The translations under genes were made by a program, and so were the position numbers. Below are positions 27,423-35,614 of a stretch of 64,000 bases of DNA, piece after piece. The first letter of the stretch is position 1, and each line of letters begins with the position of its first letter. Location: positions 1-64,000 of the forward strand of contig JAFIHF010000023.1 in NCBI GenBank assembly GCA_017848855.1. The letters are read 5' to 3'. The DNA is from Rhodanobacter denitrificans. Its GTDB lineage: Bacteria > Pseudomonadota > Gammaproteobacteria > Xanthomonadales > Rhodanobacteraceae. The notes under the pieces were generated by a model. The model saw only the letters and a list, made by a program, of their open reading frames with translations, did not search any database and was not told the origin of the DNA.

Positions 27423-28781
27423 TCAGTGGCCGGCGGCAGGCGCCGCGGCGGTGCTCGCGGGGGCCGGGGCGCTGCCGGCGGCGGCGGGGCCTTCCACTTC
27501 CAGCGTCGGCTGCTTGATGCCGGCGGCCTGCTCCGGGGTCTGCTCCGGCGCATTGGTGACCGGCAGGTACACGTCGTATTCGGCGTAGCTGGTGATGTTG
27601 CCCTGCGCGTCCTTCACCTCGGGCTTGGCGAGGATGTCGTAGCTGCGGTTCACCACGTCGTCGAACTTGTAGCCGTGGGTCAGCGCGTAGGCCTTCAGCA
27701 TGTCGCGGGTCTGCGGCACGCCGGCGGCGGTGCCGTTCCACACGCCTTCCAGCGCGGGGCCGCCGAACGCCAGGGTGGCGCGCACGTTGCCGTCGACGAT
27801 CACGCGGCCGAACTTGTCGTGGTCGCCGGGCTTCAGCGTGGCCGCCTCGGCCGGGGCCGCGGCGCTGCCGGCGTCGGCCGGCGCGCTGCCCAGGGCGGGC
27901 GGCGTCGGCGCGGTGAGCTGCTGGGTCTGGCCGTTGACGTTGACGGTGCTGGAGTCGATCGGCATCGCCACGTCGAAGGTGTAGGTGGTGTCGCCGTAGT
28001 TGGTGGTGAAGAGGATGCGCGGGCCGGTGACGTTCACGCCCAGCTTCTTCGCCGTGGCCTGGATCTGCGCCACCGCCTTGCCGACGGTGTCGGCCAGGCC
28101 CTCGATGCCGTCCTTGCGCTGGATCGAGGCCGGCACCAGCAGCACCGGGGTCTGCTCGGTCTGGCGGATGTACGGGATCAGCTTGCCGTAATCGACGTTC
28201 GGCACCGAGGCCAGCACGTTCTGCAGGTTGTTCAGGCCGAACTCGATGAACGAATCGGGATCGCCGTGGATGTACAGGTTGGCGAAGCGGTTCACCAGGT
28301 TCCAGCCGTACTTCACGTCATACGACCAGGTGATGTTGGTGAGCTGGTTGCGGCTGCCGGAGCGCTCCAGGTCGAGGGTGAAGGTCTTGTCGTAGCCCTT
28401 CCAGCCGTTGTCCAGGTCCCACACGATCTTCGCGCTCTTGGCGGTGCCGTCGATCTTGTCGAACTCCGGCGTGGCGCTGTCGATGGTCAGCGAGCCGTTG
28501 CCCACGCGCGGTTCGCTGCTGGTCCAGCTCACTTCGGCACCGGGGCCGTAGGCCTTGCCGGACCAGTTGTACTTGACGTGCGGGTCGTTCGAATTCAGCA
28601 CCGAGAACTCGGGCAGGCGGCGGAAGTTCGCGAGCACGTCGTAGACCTGGCGCATGTCCTTGCCGACCACCAGCGAGCGCTCGATGTGGCCGCTGCCGGG
28701 CATGACCACCGCGGCCAGCACGCCGATGCCGATGACGATGGCGCACGCCATCAGAAATTCAAGAACACGAACACGCATCAT
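27423..28781 (-). CDS. Membrane-anchored SRPBCC (START-like) protein
   Basis: A 452-residue protein: one N-terminal TM helix (about 7-28), an SRPBCC/polyketide-cyclase-like domain (about 30-190; VYDVLANFRRLPEFSVL, GSLTIDSATPE, WKGYDKTFTL), a second GyrI-like or related region (about 200-380; TYTFDVAMPI, LEGVWNGTAAGVP) and an Ala/Pro-rich tail ending AAGH. It may bind a lipid or other hydrophobic ligand at the membrane; this is inference from the fold. The 267 bp upstream (28782-29048) show no gene or clear signal. Confidence 0.82.
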   Translation of the reverse strand: MMRVRVLEFLMACAIVIGIGVLAAVVMPGSGHIERSLVVGKDMRQVYDVLANFRRLPEFSVLNSNDPHVKYNWSGKAYGPGAEVSWTSSEPRVGNGSLTIDSATPEFDKIDGTAKSAKIVWDLDNGWKGYDKTFTLDLERSGSRNQLTNITWSYDVKYGWNLVNRFANLYIHGDPDSFIEFGLNNLQNVLASVPNVDYGKLIPYIRQTEQTPVLLVPASIQRKDGIEGLADTVGKAVAQIQATAKKLGVNVTGPRILFTTNYGDTTYTFDVAMPIDSSTVNVNGQTQQLTAPTPPALGSAPADAGSAAAPAEAATLKPGDHDKFGRVIVDGNVRATLAFGGPALEGVWNGTAAGVPQTRDMLKAYALTHGYKFDDVVNRSYDILAKPEVKDAQGNITSYAEYDVYLPVTNAPEQTPEQAAGIKQPTLEVEGPAAAGSAPAPASTAAAPAAGH

Positions 28782-29048
28782 TCCAGGGTCTCCGAGCGTC
28801 TGTACGCGGTACTCAGGTGTTGCCCCAGCCGTCGCGCGGGCCTTGCTGCGGCTCGATCGCGGGGAGATGACCGGGGGTCGGCAAACGCCGAAGGACTGGA
28901 TGGTACTTGCTCATGCGCCGGAACGCCATCGGGTTCCGGCAAGCCGTCTGGACGGCCGCAAAGCCTTGTCCATGCACGACTTGTCGGCCGCGGCGGGCGC
29001 TGCGCCGCAGCATCCGCGGGCGCATGGAAACACGGCCCCGCCGGGCGC

Positions 29049-29690
29049 TCAGACGATGCCCAGCTCCAGCGCCTTCAGCACCGCGCGGGTGCGGTCGCGC
29101 ACGCCCAGCTTGGAGAGGATGTTGGAGACATGGTTCTTCACCGTGCCCTCGGCCACCTTCAGCGAGTTGGCGATCTCCTTGTTGGAGTAGCCGCCGGAAA
29201 GCAGGCGCAGGATCTCGGTCTCGCGCTCGGTCAGCGGGTCCGGCTGCTCCAGGCTGGTGAACTGGTTCTGCATGCGCCCCACGCCGGCCAGCAGGCGCTG
29301 GGTGACCATCGGCGCCACCAGCGAGCCGCCCGCGGCCACCGTGCGCACCGCCTCCACCAGCTGCTCCAGCGAGACGTCCTTGAGCAGATACCCGCGCGCG
29401 CCGGCCTTCAGGCCCTGCAGCACCAGCTGGTCGTCGTCGAAGGTGGTGAGGATGATCGTGGGCGGCAGCTCGTTGCGCGCGGACAGCGCCTGCAGCACCT
29501 CCAGCCCGCTCATGTTCGGCATGCGCAGGTCGAGCAGCACCACGTCGGGCTTGACGCGCGGGATATCGGCCACCGCCTGCGCGCCGTCGGCGCACTCGGC
29601 CACCACGCGGATGTCCTGGGCCAGGTCGAGCAGCGAGCGCACGCCCTGGCGTACCAGGTTCTGGTCGTCGACGAGACAGACGGAAATCAT
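29049..29690 (-). CDS. NarL/DesR-type response regulator
   Basis: A 213-residue regulator: receiver domain with phospho-acceptor Asp54 (VVLLDLRMP), switch Thr in ILTTFDDD and Lys in LLKDVS, then a LuxR-type HTH (about 148-205; LTERETEILRLLSGGYSNKEIA in two motifs). It should be phosphorylated by the kinase encoded just upstream (115 bp gap) and control genes that cannot be named from here. Confidence 0.92.
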   Translation of the reverse strand: MISVCLVDDQNLVRQGVRSLLDLAQDIRVVAECADGAQAVADIPRVKPDVVLLDLRMPNMSGLEVLQALSARNELPPTIILTTFDDDQLVLQGLKAGARGYLLKDVSLEQLVEAVRTVAAGGSLVAPMVTQRLLAGVGRMQNQFTSLEQPDPLTERETEILRLLSGGYSNKEIANSLKVAEGTVKNHVSNILSKLGVRDRTRAVLKALELGIV

Positions 29691-29805
29691 CGCGGATCCT
29701 CGTAGCGATCGTCGTTGCGGCGAACCGGCGCACGACAAGGGAAACAATGCGGCATCCGAACCCGCGCATTCTGGCATGCGCAGCCCGCGGCGGGCACGTG
29801 CGACG

Positions 29806-31029
29806 TCACGGTACCGACAACGCGGGCGGCACGACCCGCGAGGGCGCATGCGCCAGTTCCGGCTGCTCGCCCAGCGGCAGGCGCACGGTGAGCGCGAAGC
29901 CTTCGCCCGGCGCGGTTTCCAGCACCAGGCTGCCGCCGAACTCGGCCAGCCGCTCGCGCATGCCGGACAGGCCGTTGCCCACCGTCGGCTGCGCGGCGCC
30001 GCGGCCGTCGTCGCGCGCATGCAGACCCAGCAGGCTCGGCCCGGCATAGGCGAAGGTCAGCCACAGGTTGCGCGCACCGGCATGCCGCGCGGCATTGGTG
30101 ATGATCTCCTGCGCGCAGCGCAGCAGCACCTGCGCGCGGCGCGGATCCTCCACGCTGAAGCGCGGCGGCATGTTCACCTGCACCTTGAGCCCGGGCACGC
30201 CTTCGGTGAGGCCGCGCAGCGCCTGGGTGAGGTCGATCGCGTCATCCTGGCGCAGCTCGCTGACCGCCTCGCGCACGTCGGCGAGCAGGTGCTTGGCGGT
30301 GGCCTGCGCCTTGCGCACGTGCGCGCCGGCCTCCTCGTTGCAGACGTGGCTGGCCACTTCCAGGTTCAGGCTGAGCGCGGTGAGGTGGTGGCCGATCAGG
30401 TCGTGCAGCTCGCGCGCGATGCGCATGCGCTCGGCCAGCCGGCTGGACTCGGCCAGCAGCGCGCGGGTGGCGCGCAGTTCGGAATTGAGCCGGCGCAGCG
30501 CCTCGCGCTCCTCGGTCTGCTGGCTGGCCACCATCGACGCGATGAAGGCCATCGCGCAGATGCCCAGGTAGATGATGGTCTGCAGGAGGGCCTTGTTGAA
30601 GCTGTGGTCGAACTCGGGAAAGTGCACGAACACCGCGATCAGGCTGAGGTACTGCAGCACGATGCAGGACACCCCGAGCCAGCGCGGCAGCAGCCACGGC
30701 AGCACCAGCGCCGTCACCGCGAACAGCATCGCGACGAGGCCGCTGTGGCTGTACCAGCCCACCGCCACCGCCGCGGCGCTCATCACCAGCACGCCCAGCA
30801 GCCGCAGGCCCACGTGGCGGCGCGAACCCAGGTCATAGGTCACCGCCCAGTACAGCACCCCGAACACCAGGTAGCACAGCGTCCACACCAGCAGCGAAAA
30901 CCCCGGCCGGTGCAGCTGGTTCAGGCGATCGGACGCCCATTGCGTGAGCAGCGGCGTGCCCACGCACAGGTAGGTGAACAACCCGGCGAAGCGCAGCAGG
31001 CGGATATGACTGAAATTGGCCTGGAACAT
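29806..31029 (-). CDS. DesK/NarX-type sensor histidine kinase
   Basis: A 407-residue kinase with five to six TM helices in the first 170 residues, a short coiled coil, HisKA_3 domain with His209 (ARELHDLIGHHL) and an HATPase domain (CAQEIITNAARHAGA; DDGRG; GNGLSGMRERL). There is no large extracellular sensor domain, so the signal is probably membrane state, as in DesK. It forms a pair with the regulator at 29049. The ATG at 31029 was preferred because upstream codons are not hydrophobic or conserved. Confidence 0.9.
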   Translation of the reverse strand: MFQANFSHIRLLRFAGLFTYLCVGTPLLTQWASDRLNQLHRPGFSLLVWTLCYLVFGVLYWAVTYDLGSRRHVGLRLLGVLVMSAAAVAVGWYSHSGLVAMLFAVTALVLPWLLPRWLGVSCIVLQYLSLIAVFVHFPEFDHSFNKALLQTIIYLGICAMAFIASMVASQQTEEREALRRLNSELRATRALLAESSRLAERMRIARELHDLIGHHLTALSLNLEVASHVCNEEAGAHVRKAQATAKHLLADVREAVSELRQDDAIDLTQALRGLTEGVPGLKVQVNMPPRFSVEDPRRAQVLLRCAQEIITNAARHAGARNLWLTFAYAGPSLLGLHARDDGRGAAQPTVGNGLSGMRERLAEFGGSLVLETAPGEGFALTVRLPLGEQPELAHAPSRVVPPALSVP

Positions 31030-31157
31030 GCCGCACATCATTGGCCACGCGCCCACCCCGCGCAATCCGCGGGAAGTCATGCCTGCCGAAAGGCACGCAC
31101 GGCTTTACAAGGGTTTTACATGCGGCGACGCGAGGTGTGCGGGTGGCGGGTGCGTGC

Positions 31158-31163
31158 CATAAT
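31158..31163 (+). promoter_or_regulatory. Candidate extended -10 before the GNAT-minCDE genes
   Basis: TGC-CATAAT (31155-31163) is an extended -10 about 60 bp before the GNAT start. No good -35 is seen at the usual spacing, but an extended -10 can work without one. Confidence 0.3.
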
Positions 31164-31221
31164 GCGCCATTGCCGCGAGGCCATGCCGGCCTCGGCCCAT
31201 CTCATCCCTGCGGAGCAACGA

Positions 31222-31839
31222 ATGGCCCTCGCCATCCGCGACGTCAGCGAGCACGACCTGGATGACGTGCTGGCCCTCAACAACGCCGCCGGTCAGTCCA
31301 TCCTCGCCCTCGATGCCGCGCACCTGCGCTACTTCTTCGAGCGCGCCGAGTATTTCCGCGTGGCCGAGATCGACGGCCATCTCGCCGGTTTCCTGATCGC
31401 GCTGCGCGAAGGCAGCGACTACCCCAGCCCGAACTACCGCTGGTTCAGCGGGCACTACGACGCGTTCGTGTACATCGACCGCATCGTGATCGCCAATGCC
31501 TACCGCCGCCACGGCCTCGGCCGCATCTTCTACTGCGACGTCACCAGCTACGCCGAGGTGCGCGTGCCGCTGCTCACCTGCGAGGTGTTCCTGGAGCCGC
31601 ACGACGACGTGGCCGTGCTGTTCCACGGCACCTACGGCTTCCAGGAAGTGGGCCAGCAGCGCGTGGGCGCGCAGGAGCGCCAGGTGAGCCTGCTCGCCAA
31701 GGAGCTGCCCAGCTACGCTTACGTGCGCGAAACCTGGCTCGAACACGGCGGCCTGCCCGACCTGCCCTGGCTGGCCGAACGCCAGCGCCCGATTCCGGTC
31801 CCCAGCCCGCGCCGGCAGGCCGGGGAGCGCCTCGCATGA
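31222..31839 (+). CDS. GNAT family N-acetyltransferase
   Basis: A 205-residue acetyltransferase. YIDRIVIANAYRRHGLGRIFY fits the GNAT motif A with the R/Q-x-x-G-x-G/A acetyl-CoA loop (RRHGLG), split here as YIDRIVIANA and YRRHGLGR. Substrate is not known. GGAG lies 7 bp before the ATG. Its TGA overlaps the minC ATG by 4 bp, so it is coupled to the division-site genes, an arrangement seen in related genomes. Confidence 0.88.
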   Translation: MALAIRDVSEHDLDDVLALNNAAGQSILALDAAHLRYFFERAEYFRVAEIDGHLAGFLIALREGSDYPSPNYRWFSGHYDAFVYIDRIVIANAYRRHGLGRIFYCDVTSYAEVRVPLLTCEVFLEPHDDVAVLFHGTYGFQEVGQQRVGAQERQVSLLAKELPSYAYVRETWLEHGGLPDLPWLAERQRPIPVPSPRRQAGERLA

Positions 31840-32588
31840 CCGCCGCACTGGATGCCATGGATGCCTGCGACCTGCGCTTCGGCCAGGTGGGCATCGCCAA
31901 CGTGCGCATCAAGCGCGTGGACGCCGCCGCGCTGTGCGAGGAACTGGAACGCCGCGTGCGCTCGGCGCCGCAGCTGTTCGCCCGCGCCGCCGTGGTGCTG
32001 GACCTCAGCCACCTGCTGAAGCTGCCCGACGACGGCACCGTCGACGCGCTGCTGGAAGCGGTGCGCAGCGCCGGCATGCTGCCGGTGGGCCTGGCCTACG
32101 GCACCAGCGAGACCGAGGCGCTGGCCCGGCGCATGGGCCTGCCGCTGATCGCCAAGTTCCGCGCCGCCTACGAGCCGGCCGGCGGCAACGCCGCGGCGGC
32201 CGCGCCCGCCCCGGTCGCCGCGCCGGCACGCGAGGTGGCCGAGCCCGCGCGCGAACGCACGCAGGGCACGCTGCACCACGACGGCACCGTGCGCTCCGGC
32301 CAGCAGGTCTACGCGCGCGACCGCGACCTGGTGGTCACCGGCACCGTCGCCAACGGCGCCGAGGTGATCGCCGACGGCGACATCCACGTTTACGGCGGCC
32401 TGCGCGGCCGCGCCATGGCCGGCGCCCAGGGCGACACCGACGCGCGCATCTTCGTGCACGATTTCCGCGCCGAACTGGTGGCGATCGCCGGCCACTACCG
32501 CGTGTTCGAACAGATACCGAAAGACCTCGAAGGCCAATCCGTGCGATGCTGGCTGGAAGGCGAAAAACTGCTGCTGACCCGGCTCTAA
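31836..32588 (+). CDS. minC: Septum-site-determining protein MinC
   Basis: A 250-residue FtsZ inhibitor. The N-terminal MinC_N domain (about 1-105) blocks FtsZ polymers; an Ala/Pro linker (about 110-140) leads to the C-terminal beta-helix (about 145-250; HHDGTVRSGQQVYARDRDLVV, GDIHVYGGLRGRAMAG), which binds MinD and forms dimers. The start overlaps the GNAT gene by 4 bp. It heads the minCDE set. Confidence 0.95.
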   Translation: MTAALDAMDACDLRFGQVGIANVRIKRVDAAALCEELERRVRSAPQLFARAAVVLDLSHLLKLPDDGTVDALLEAVRSAGMLPVGLAYGTSETEALARRMGLPLIAKFRAAYEPAGGNAAAAAPAPVAAPAREVAEPARERTQGTLHHDGTVRSGQQVYARDRDLVVTGTVANGAEVIADGDIHVYGGLRGRAMAGAQGDTDARIFVHDFRAELVAIAGHYRVFEQIPKDLEGQSVRCWLEGEKLLLTRL

Positions 32589-32636
32589 GCGGGCACTGCA
32601 ACCACAACGACAAGAACGTTCCCGGGAGATGGTTCC

Positions 32637-33452
32637 TTGACTGCTGAAATCATTGTTGTCACCTCGGGCAAGGGCGGCGTCGGCAAGACCACGACCAGCG
32701 CCTCGCTCGCCACCGGCCTCGCGATGGCCGGCAAGAAGGTCGCGGTGATCGACTTCGACGTCGGCCTGCGCAACCTCGACCTGATCATGGGCTGCGAACG
32801 CCGCGTGGTGTACGACTTCGTCAACGTCGTGCACGGCGAGGCCACGCTGAAGCAGGCGCTGATCAAGGACAAGCGCCACGAGAACCTGTACGTGCTGGCC
32901 GCCAGCCAGACCCGCGACAAGGACGCGCTGACCCAGGAGGGCGTGGAGAAGGTGCTCGACGGCCTGTCCGAGGACGGCTTCGACTACATCGTGTGCGACT
33001 CGCCCGCCGGCATCGAGAAAGGCGCGCACCTGGCGATGTACTTCGCCGACCACGCGGTGGTGGTGGTGAATCCGGAAGTGTCCTCGGTGCGCGACTCCGA
33101 CCGCATCCTCGGCCTGCTCGCCAGCAAGACCCGCCGCGCCGAGCGCGGCGACGGCGCGATCAAGCAGCACCTGCTGCTGACCCGCTACAGCCCGGTGCGC
33201 GTGGCCAGCGGCGACATGCTCAGCGTGAAGGACGTCGAGGAGATCCTCGGCATCAGCGTGGTCGGCGTGATCCCGGAATCGGAGCAGGTGCTGGCCGCCT
33301 CCAACTCCGGCGTGCCGGTGATCCTCGACGCGAACTCGCACGCCGGCCAGGCCTACAGCGACACCGTGGCCCGCATCCTCGGCGAGGAACGCGCGCTGCG
33401 CTTCCTCGACGCACCCAAGAAGGGTTTCCTGCAACGCGTGTTCGGAGGCTGA
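32637..33452 (+). CDS. minD: Septum-site-determining ATPase MinD
   Basis: A 271-residue ParA-type ATPase with deviant Walker [11 protein letters not shown] (10-19), switch VCDSPAGIE and a C-terminal amphipathic membrane helix ([11 protein letters not shown]). It recruits MinC to the membrane and oscillates with MinE to keep division at midcell. The start codon is TTG at 32637, with GGGAG about 10 bp upstream; there is no in-frame ATG or GTG nearby. Confidence 0.96.
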   Translation: MTAEIIVVTSGKGGVGKTTTSASLATGLAMAGKKVAVIDFDVGLRNLDLIMGCERRVVYDFVNVVHGEATLKQALIKDKRHENLYVLAASQTRDKDALTQEGVEKVLDGLSEDGFDYIVCDSPAGIEKGAHLAMYFADHAVVVVNPEVSSVRDSDRILGLLASKTRRAERGDGAIKQHLLLTRYSPVRVASGDMLSVKDVEEILGISVVGVIPESEQVLAASNSGVPVILDANSHAGQAYSDTVARILGEERALRFLDAPKKGFLQRVFGG

Positions 33453-33457
33453 CCGCG

Positions 33458-33736
33458 ATGGGCATTCTTGATTTCCTGAAGCGCAAGCCCGAGCCCACCG
33501 CCGGCCTGGCCAAGGAACGCCTGCGCATCATCGTGGCGCAGGAGCGCTCCACCCGCGGTGCGCCGGACTACCTGCCGCTGTTGCGCAACGAGCTGCTCGA
33601 AGTCATCAAGAAATACGTCCACGTCGACCTCGAGGCGATCAACATCAACGTCGAGCGCGACAGCGGGCACGAGGTGCTGGAGCTGTCGGTGGCGCTGCCG
33701 GAAGGCAAGCAGGCCGCCGCCACGCCGGCCACCTGA
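33458..33736 (+). CDS. minE: Cell-division topological specificity factor MinE
   Basis: A 92-residue protein. The N-terminal amphipathic helix [10 protein letters not shown] targets the membrane, [14 protein letters not shown] is the MinD-interacting anti-MinCD helix and the C-terminal part is the topological specificity domain. It lies 5 bp after minD. Length is normal. Confidence 0.96.
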   Translation: MGILDFLKRKPEPTAGLAKERLRIIVAQERSTRGAPDYLPLLRNELLEVIKKYVHVDLEAININVERDSGHEVLELSVALPEGKQAAATPAT

Positions 33737-33741
33737 CTCCA

Positions 33742-33761
33742 GGCCGCCCCGCGGGGCGGCC
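33742..33761 (+). terminator. GC hairpin after minE
   Basis: GGCCGCCCC-GC-GGGGCGGCC is a perfect 9-bp stem 5 bp past the minE stop. It has no U-run, so it may be an attenuator or mRNA 3' end protector rather than a full terminator. It also lies just before the next ATG (33767) and could hinder its translation. Confidence 0.5.
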
Positions 33762-33766
33762 GTGCC

Positions 33767-34282
33767 ATGCAGCAACCCGACACCACTCCCGCCGTGCTGC
33801 GCCTGGCCGACGTCGGCTTCGCCGCGCCCGCCACCCTGCTCGCCCGCCACGGCCTCGCGCTCGAGCGCGTGGCCGACGGCGCGTCCATCCCCGGCAGCTA
33901 CTGGGGCGACGACGAGGCCGGCATCATCGGCTGCACGGTCTATGCGCGCACAGACACCCCGGTGCACTCGCTGCTGCACGAGGCCTGCCACCTGCTCGTG
34001 CTGCCGCCCGAACGGCGCGCACAGGTGCATACCGATGCCACCGATTCGGTGCCGGAGGAAGACGCCACCTGCTACCTGCAGATCGTGCTGGCCGACGAGC
34101 TGCCCGGCGTGGGCCGCGCGCGCCTGATGGCCGACATGGACGCCTGGGGCTACAGCTACCGCCTCGGCTCCACCCGCGCCTGGTTCGAGCAGGATGCCGA
34201 GAACGCGCGGCGCTGGCTGGTCGAACGCGGCCTGCTCACGCACGACGGCAAATTTCCCGCGGCGGCCGACGCGGCCGCCTGA
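33767..34282 (+). CDS. Hypothetical protein with an HExxH zincin-like motif
   Basis: A 171-residue cytosolic protein. HEACH (71-75) in a helix LLHEACHLLVLP and a downstream acidic EED (97-99) suit a small gluzincin-type metallopeptidase, but no family name comes to mind. The N-terminal half has IPGSYWGDDEAGIIG before the motif. It follows minE closely and is probably on the same transcript, after a strong hairpin. Function in division is not implied. Confidence 0.72.
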   Translation: MQQPDTTPAVLRLADVGFAAPATLLARHGLALERVADGASIPGSYWGDDEAGIIGCTVYARTDTPVHSLLHEACHLLVLPPERRAQVHTDATDSVPEEDATCYLQIVLADELPGVGRARLMADMDAWGYSYRLGSTRAWFEQDAENARRWLVERGLLTHDGKFPAAADAAA

Positions 34283-34310
34283 TCCAAACCTCACGTTACG
34301 CAGGCCCGCC

Positions 34311-35390
34311 GTGGCGCGACCCCCGCACGAACCCTTCGACCTCGACCACCTGCGCCGCCGCGTGGCGCGCAGCCTGATGCGCCTGTTGTTCGGCAAGCCG
34401 GCCGAACCCAGCGGCGCGCCGCTGCCGCGCCAGGGCATTTACCGCATCCTCGTCTGCCACATCAGCCACACGCTGGGCAACGCGCTGCTGCTGACGCCGC
34501 TGCTGCAGGAACTGGAAGCCACGTATCCCGGCGCCCAGATCGACATCGTCACGCGCAGCCAGGTCGGCCGCGAGCTGTACGGCCACTACGACCGCGTCAA
34601 CGCAGTGTTCCAGATGCCCGCGCACGGCTTCGGCCACCCGCGCCAGTGGCTGCGCGCGCTGCGCGGCATGCGCAAGGCGCACTACGACCTCGCGATCGAC
34701 GTCGATCCGCAATCGCAGACCGGCCGCCTGCTGCTGCTGAAGGCGCGCGCCACCTGGACGCTGGGCTTCAGCGGGCCGAAGAAGAGCGGCAGCGTGACCC
34801 ACGCGGTCGAGGTGCCCGAGCAGCTGCAGAGCAAGGGCCAGCGCCCGGTCTACCTGCTGCGCCAGGCGCTGGGCGTCAGCGCCGATGGCGATTATCCGGT
34901 GCCGGACATCCGCCTCGACGAGGCCGAGCTGGCGCGCGGCCGGCGCGTGCTGCAGCGCGTGCTGGCCGCCGCGCCGACTGATGTGCAACACCGCAAGATC
35001 ATCGGCGTGTTCGCCAACGCCACCGGTCCCAAGCTGCTCGGCACGGACTGGTGGAACCCGCTGCTCGCCGCGCTGGAGCGGCTGCGCCCGGATTGCCGGC
35101 TGTTGGAGATCGTGCCGATGTCCGGCCGCTCCATGCTCGGCTCGCGCTACCCCAGCTATTTCTCCACCGACCTGCGCCAGCTCGGCGCCGTGCTCGCCAG
35201 CCTCGACGGCTACCTCAGCCTCGACTGCGGCATCATGCACCTGGCCTGCGCCTCGCGCGTGCCCACGCTGGGCATCTTCACCACCACCCGCGCCGACGAG
35301 TGGGGCCCCTACGGCCCGGGCAACCACGCGATCCACGCCTACGAACTCGCGCCCGAGGCGGTGGCCCGCGAGCTCGCCGCTCGGCTGTAG
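34311..35390 (+). CDS. GT9 family (heptosyltransferase-like) glycosyltransferase
   Basis: A 359-residue GT-B enzyme of family GT9. ILVCHISHTLGNALLLTPLLQELEATYPGAQID, in pattern, is the N-terminal GT9 signature, with YLSLDCGIMHLACASRVPTLGIFT (split: SLDCGIMHLA and PTLGIF) as the C-terminal sugar-nucleotide site. It would add a sugar, perhaps heptose, in LPS core or another glycan. GTG at 34311 was chosen because it starts 28 bp after the previous stop. The stop codon TAG is part of the GTAGGAGCGCAC repeat that follows. Confidence 0.85.
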   Translation: MARPPHEPFDLDHLRRRVARSLMRLLFGKPAEPSGAPLPRQGIYRILVCHISHTLGNALLLTPLLQELEATYPGAQIDIVTRSQVGRELYGHYDRVNAVFQMPAHGFGHPRQWLRALRGMRKAHYDLAIDVDPQSQTGRLLLLKARATWTLGFSGPKKSGSVTHAVEVPEQLQSKGQRPVYLLRQALGVSADGDYPVPDIRLDEAELARGRRVLQRVLAAAPTDVQHRKIIGVFANATGPKLLGTDWWNPLLAALERLRPDCRLLEIVPMSGRSMLGSRYPSYFSTDLRQLGAVLASLDGYLSLDCGIMHLACASRVPTLGIFTTTRADEWGPYGPGNHAIHAYELAPEAVARELAARL

Positions 35391-35536
35391 GAGCGCACCC
35401 TGTGCGCGAATGCGGGAAGCGAGTGAAGAGAAGTGAGGAGTGAGAGAAATGCCCGAGGCGCGAGCTGTACGCTCTCTCTCGCTTCTCACTCCTCTCCACT
35501 CACTCCTGATCAGTCGCGCACAGAGTGCGCTCCTAC
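35387..35536. repeat. Composite REP, second copy, overlapping a stop codon
   Basis: GTAGGAGCGCACCCTGTGCGCGA (35387) and the complement ...GTGCGCTCCTAC (to 35536) enclose the GAGTGAAGAGAAGTGAGGAG / CTCCTCTCCACTCACTCCT hairpin. The first GTAG supplies the TAG stop of the GT9 gene. See 22468-22610. Confidence 0.75.
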
Positions 35537-35614
35537 GCAGGCCTGTGCTGCGCTAGTCTTCCCGCATCGCCGTGCCGCCACGCGCGGAAGCGGCCCACCA
35601 CGGGAGCCTTTTCG

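Noticed and set aside
28782..29048. Possible small gene between the SRPBCC and regulator genes
   Set aside because: Open frames here lack an SD, have no conserved-looking product and conflict in codon usage with neighbours.
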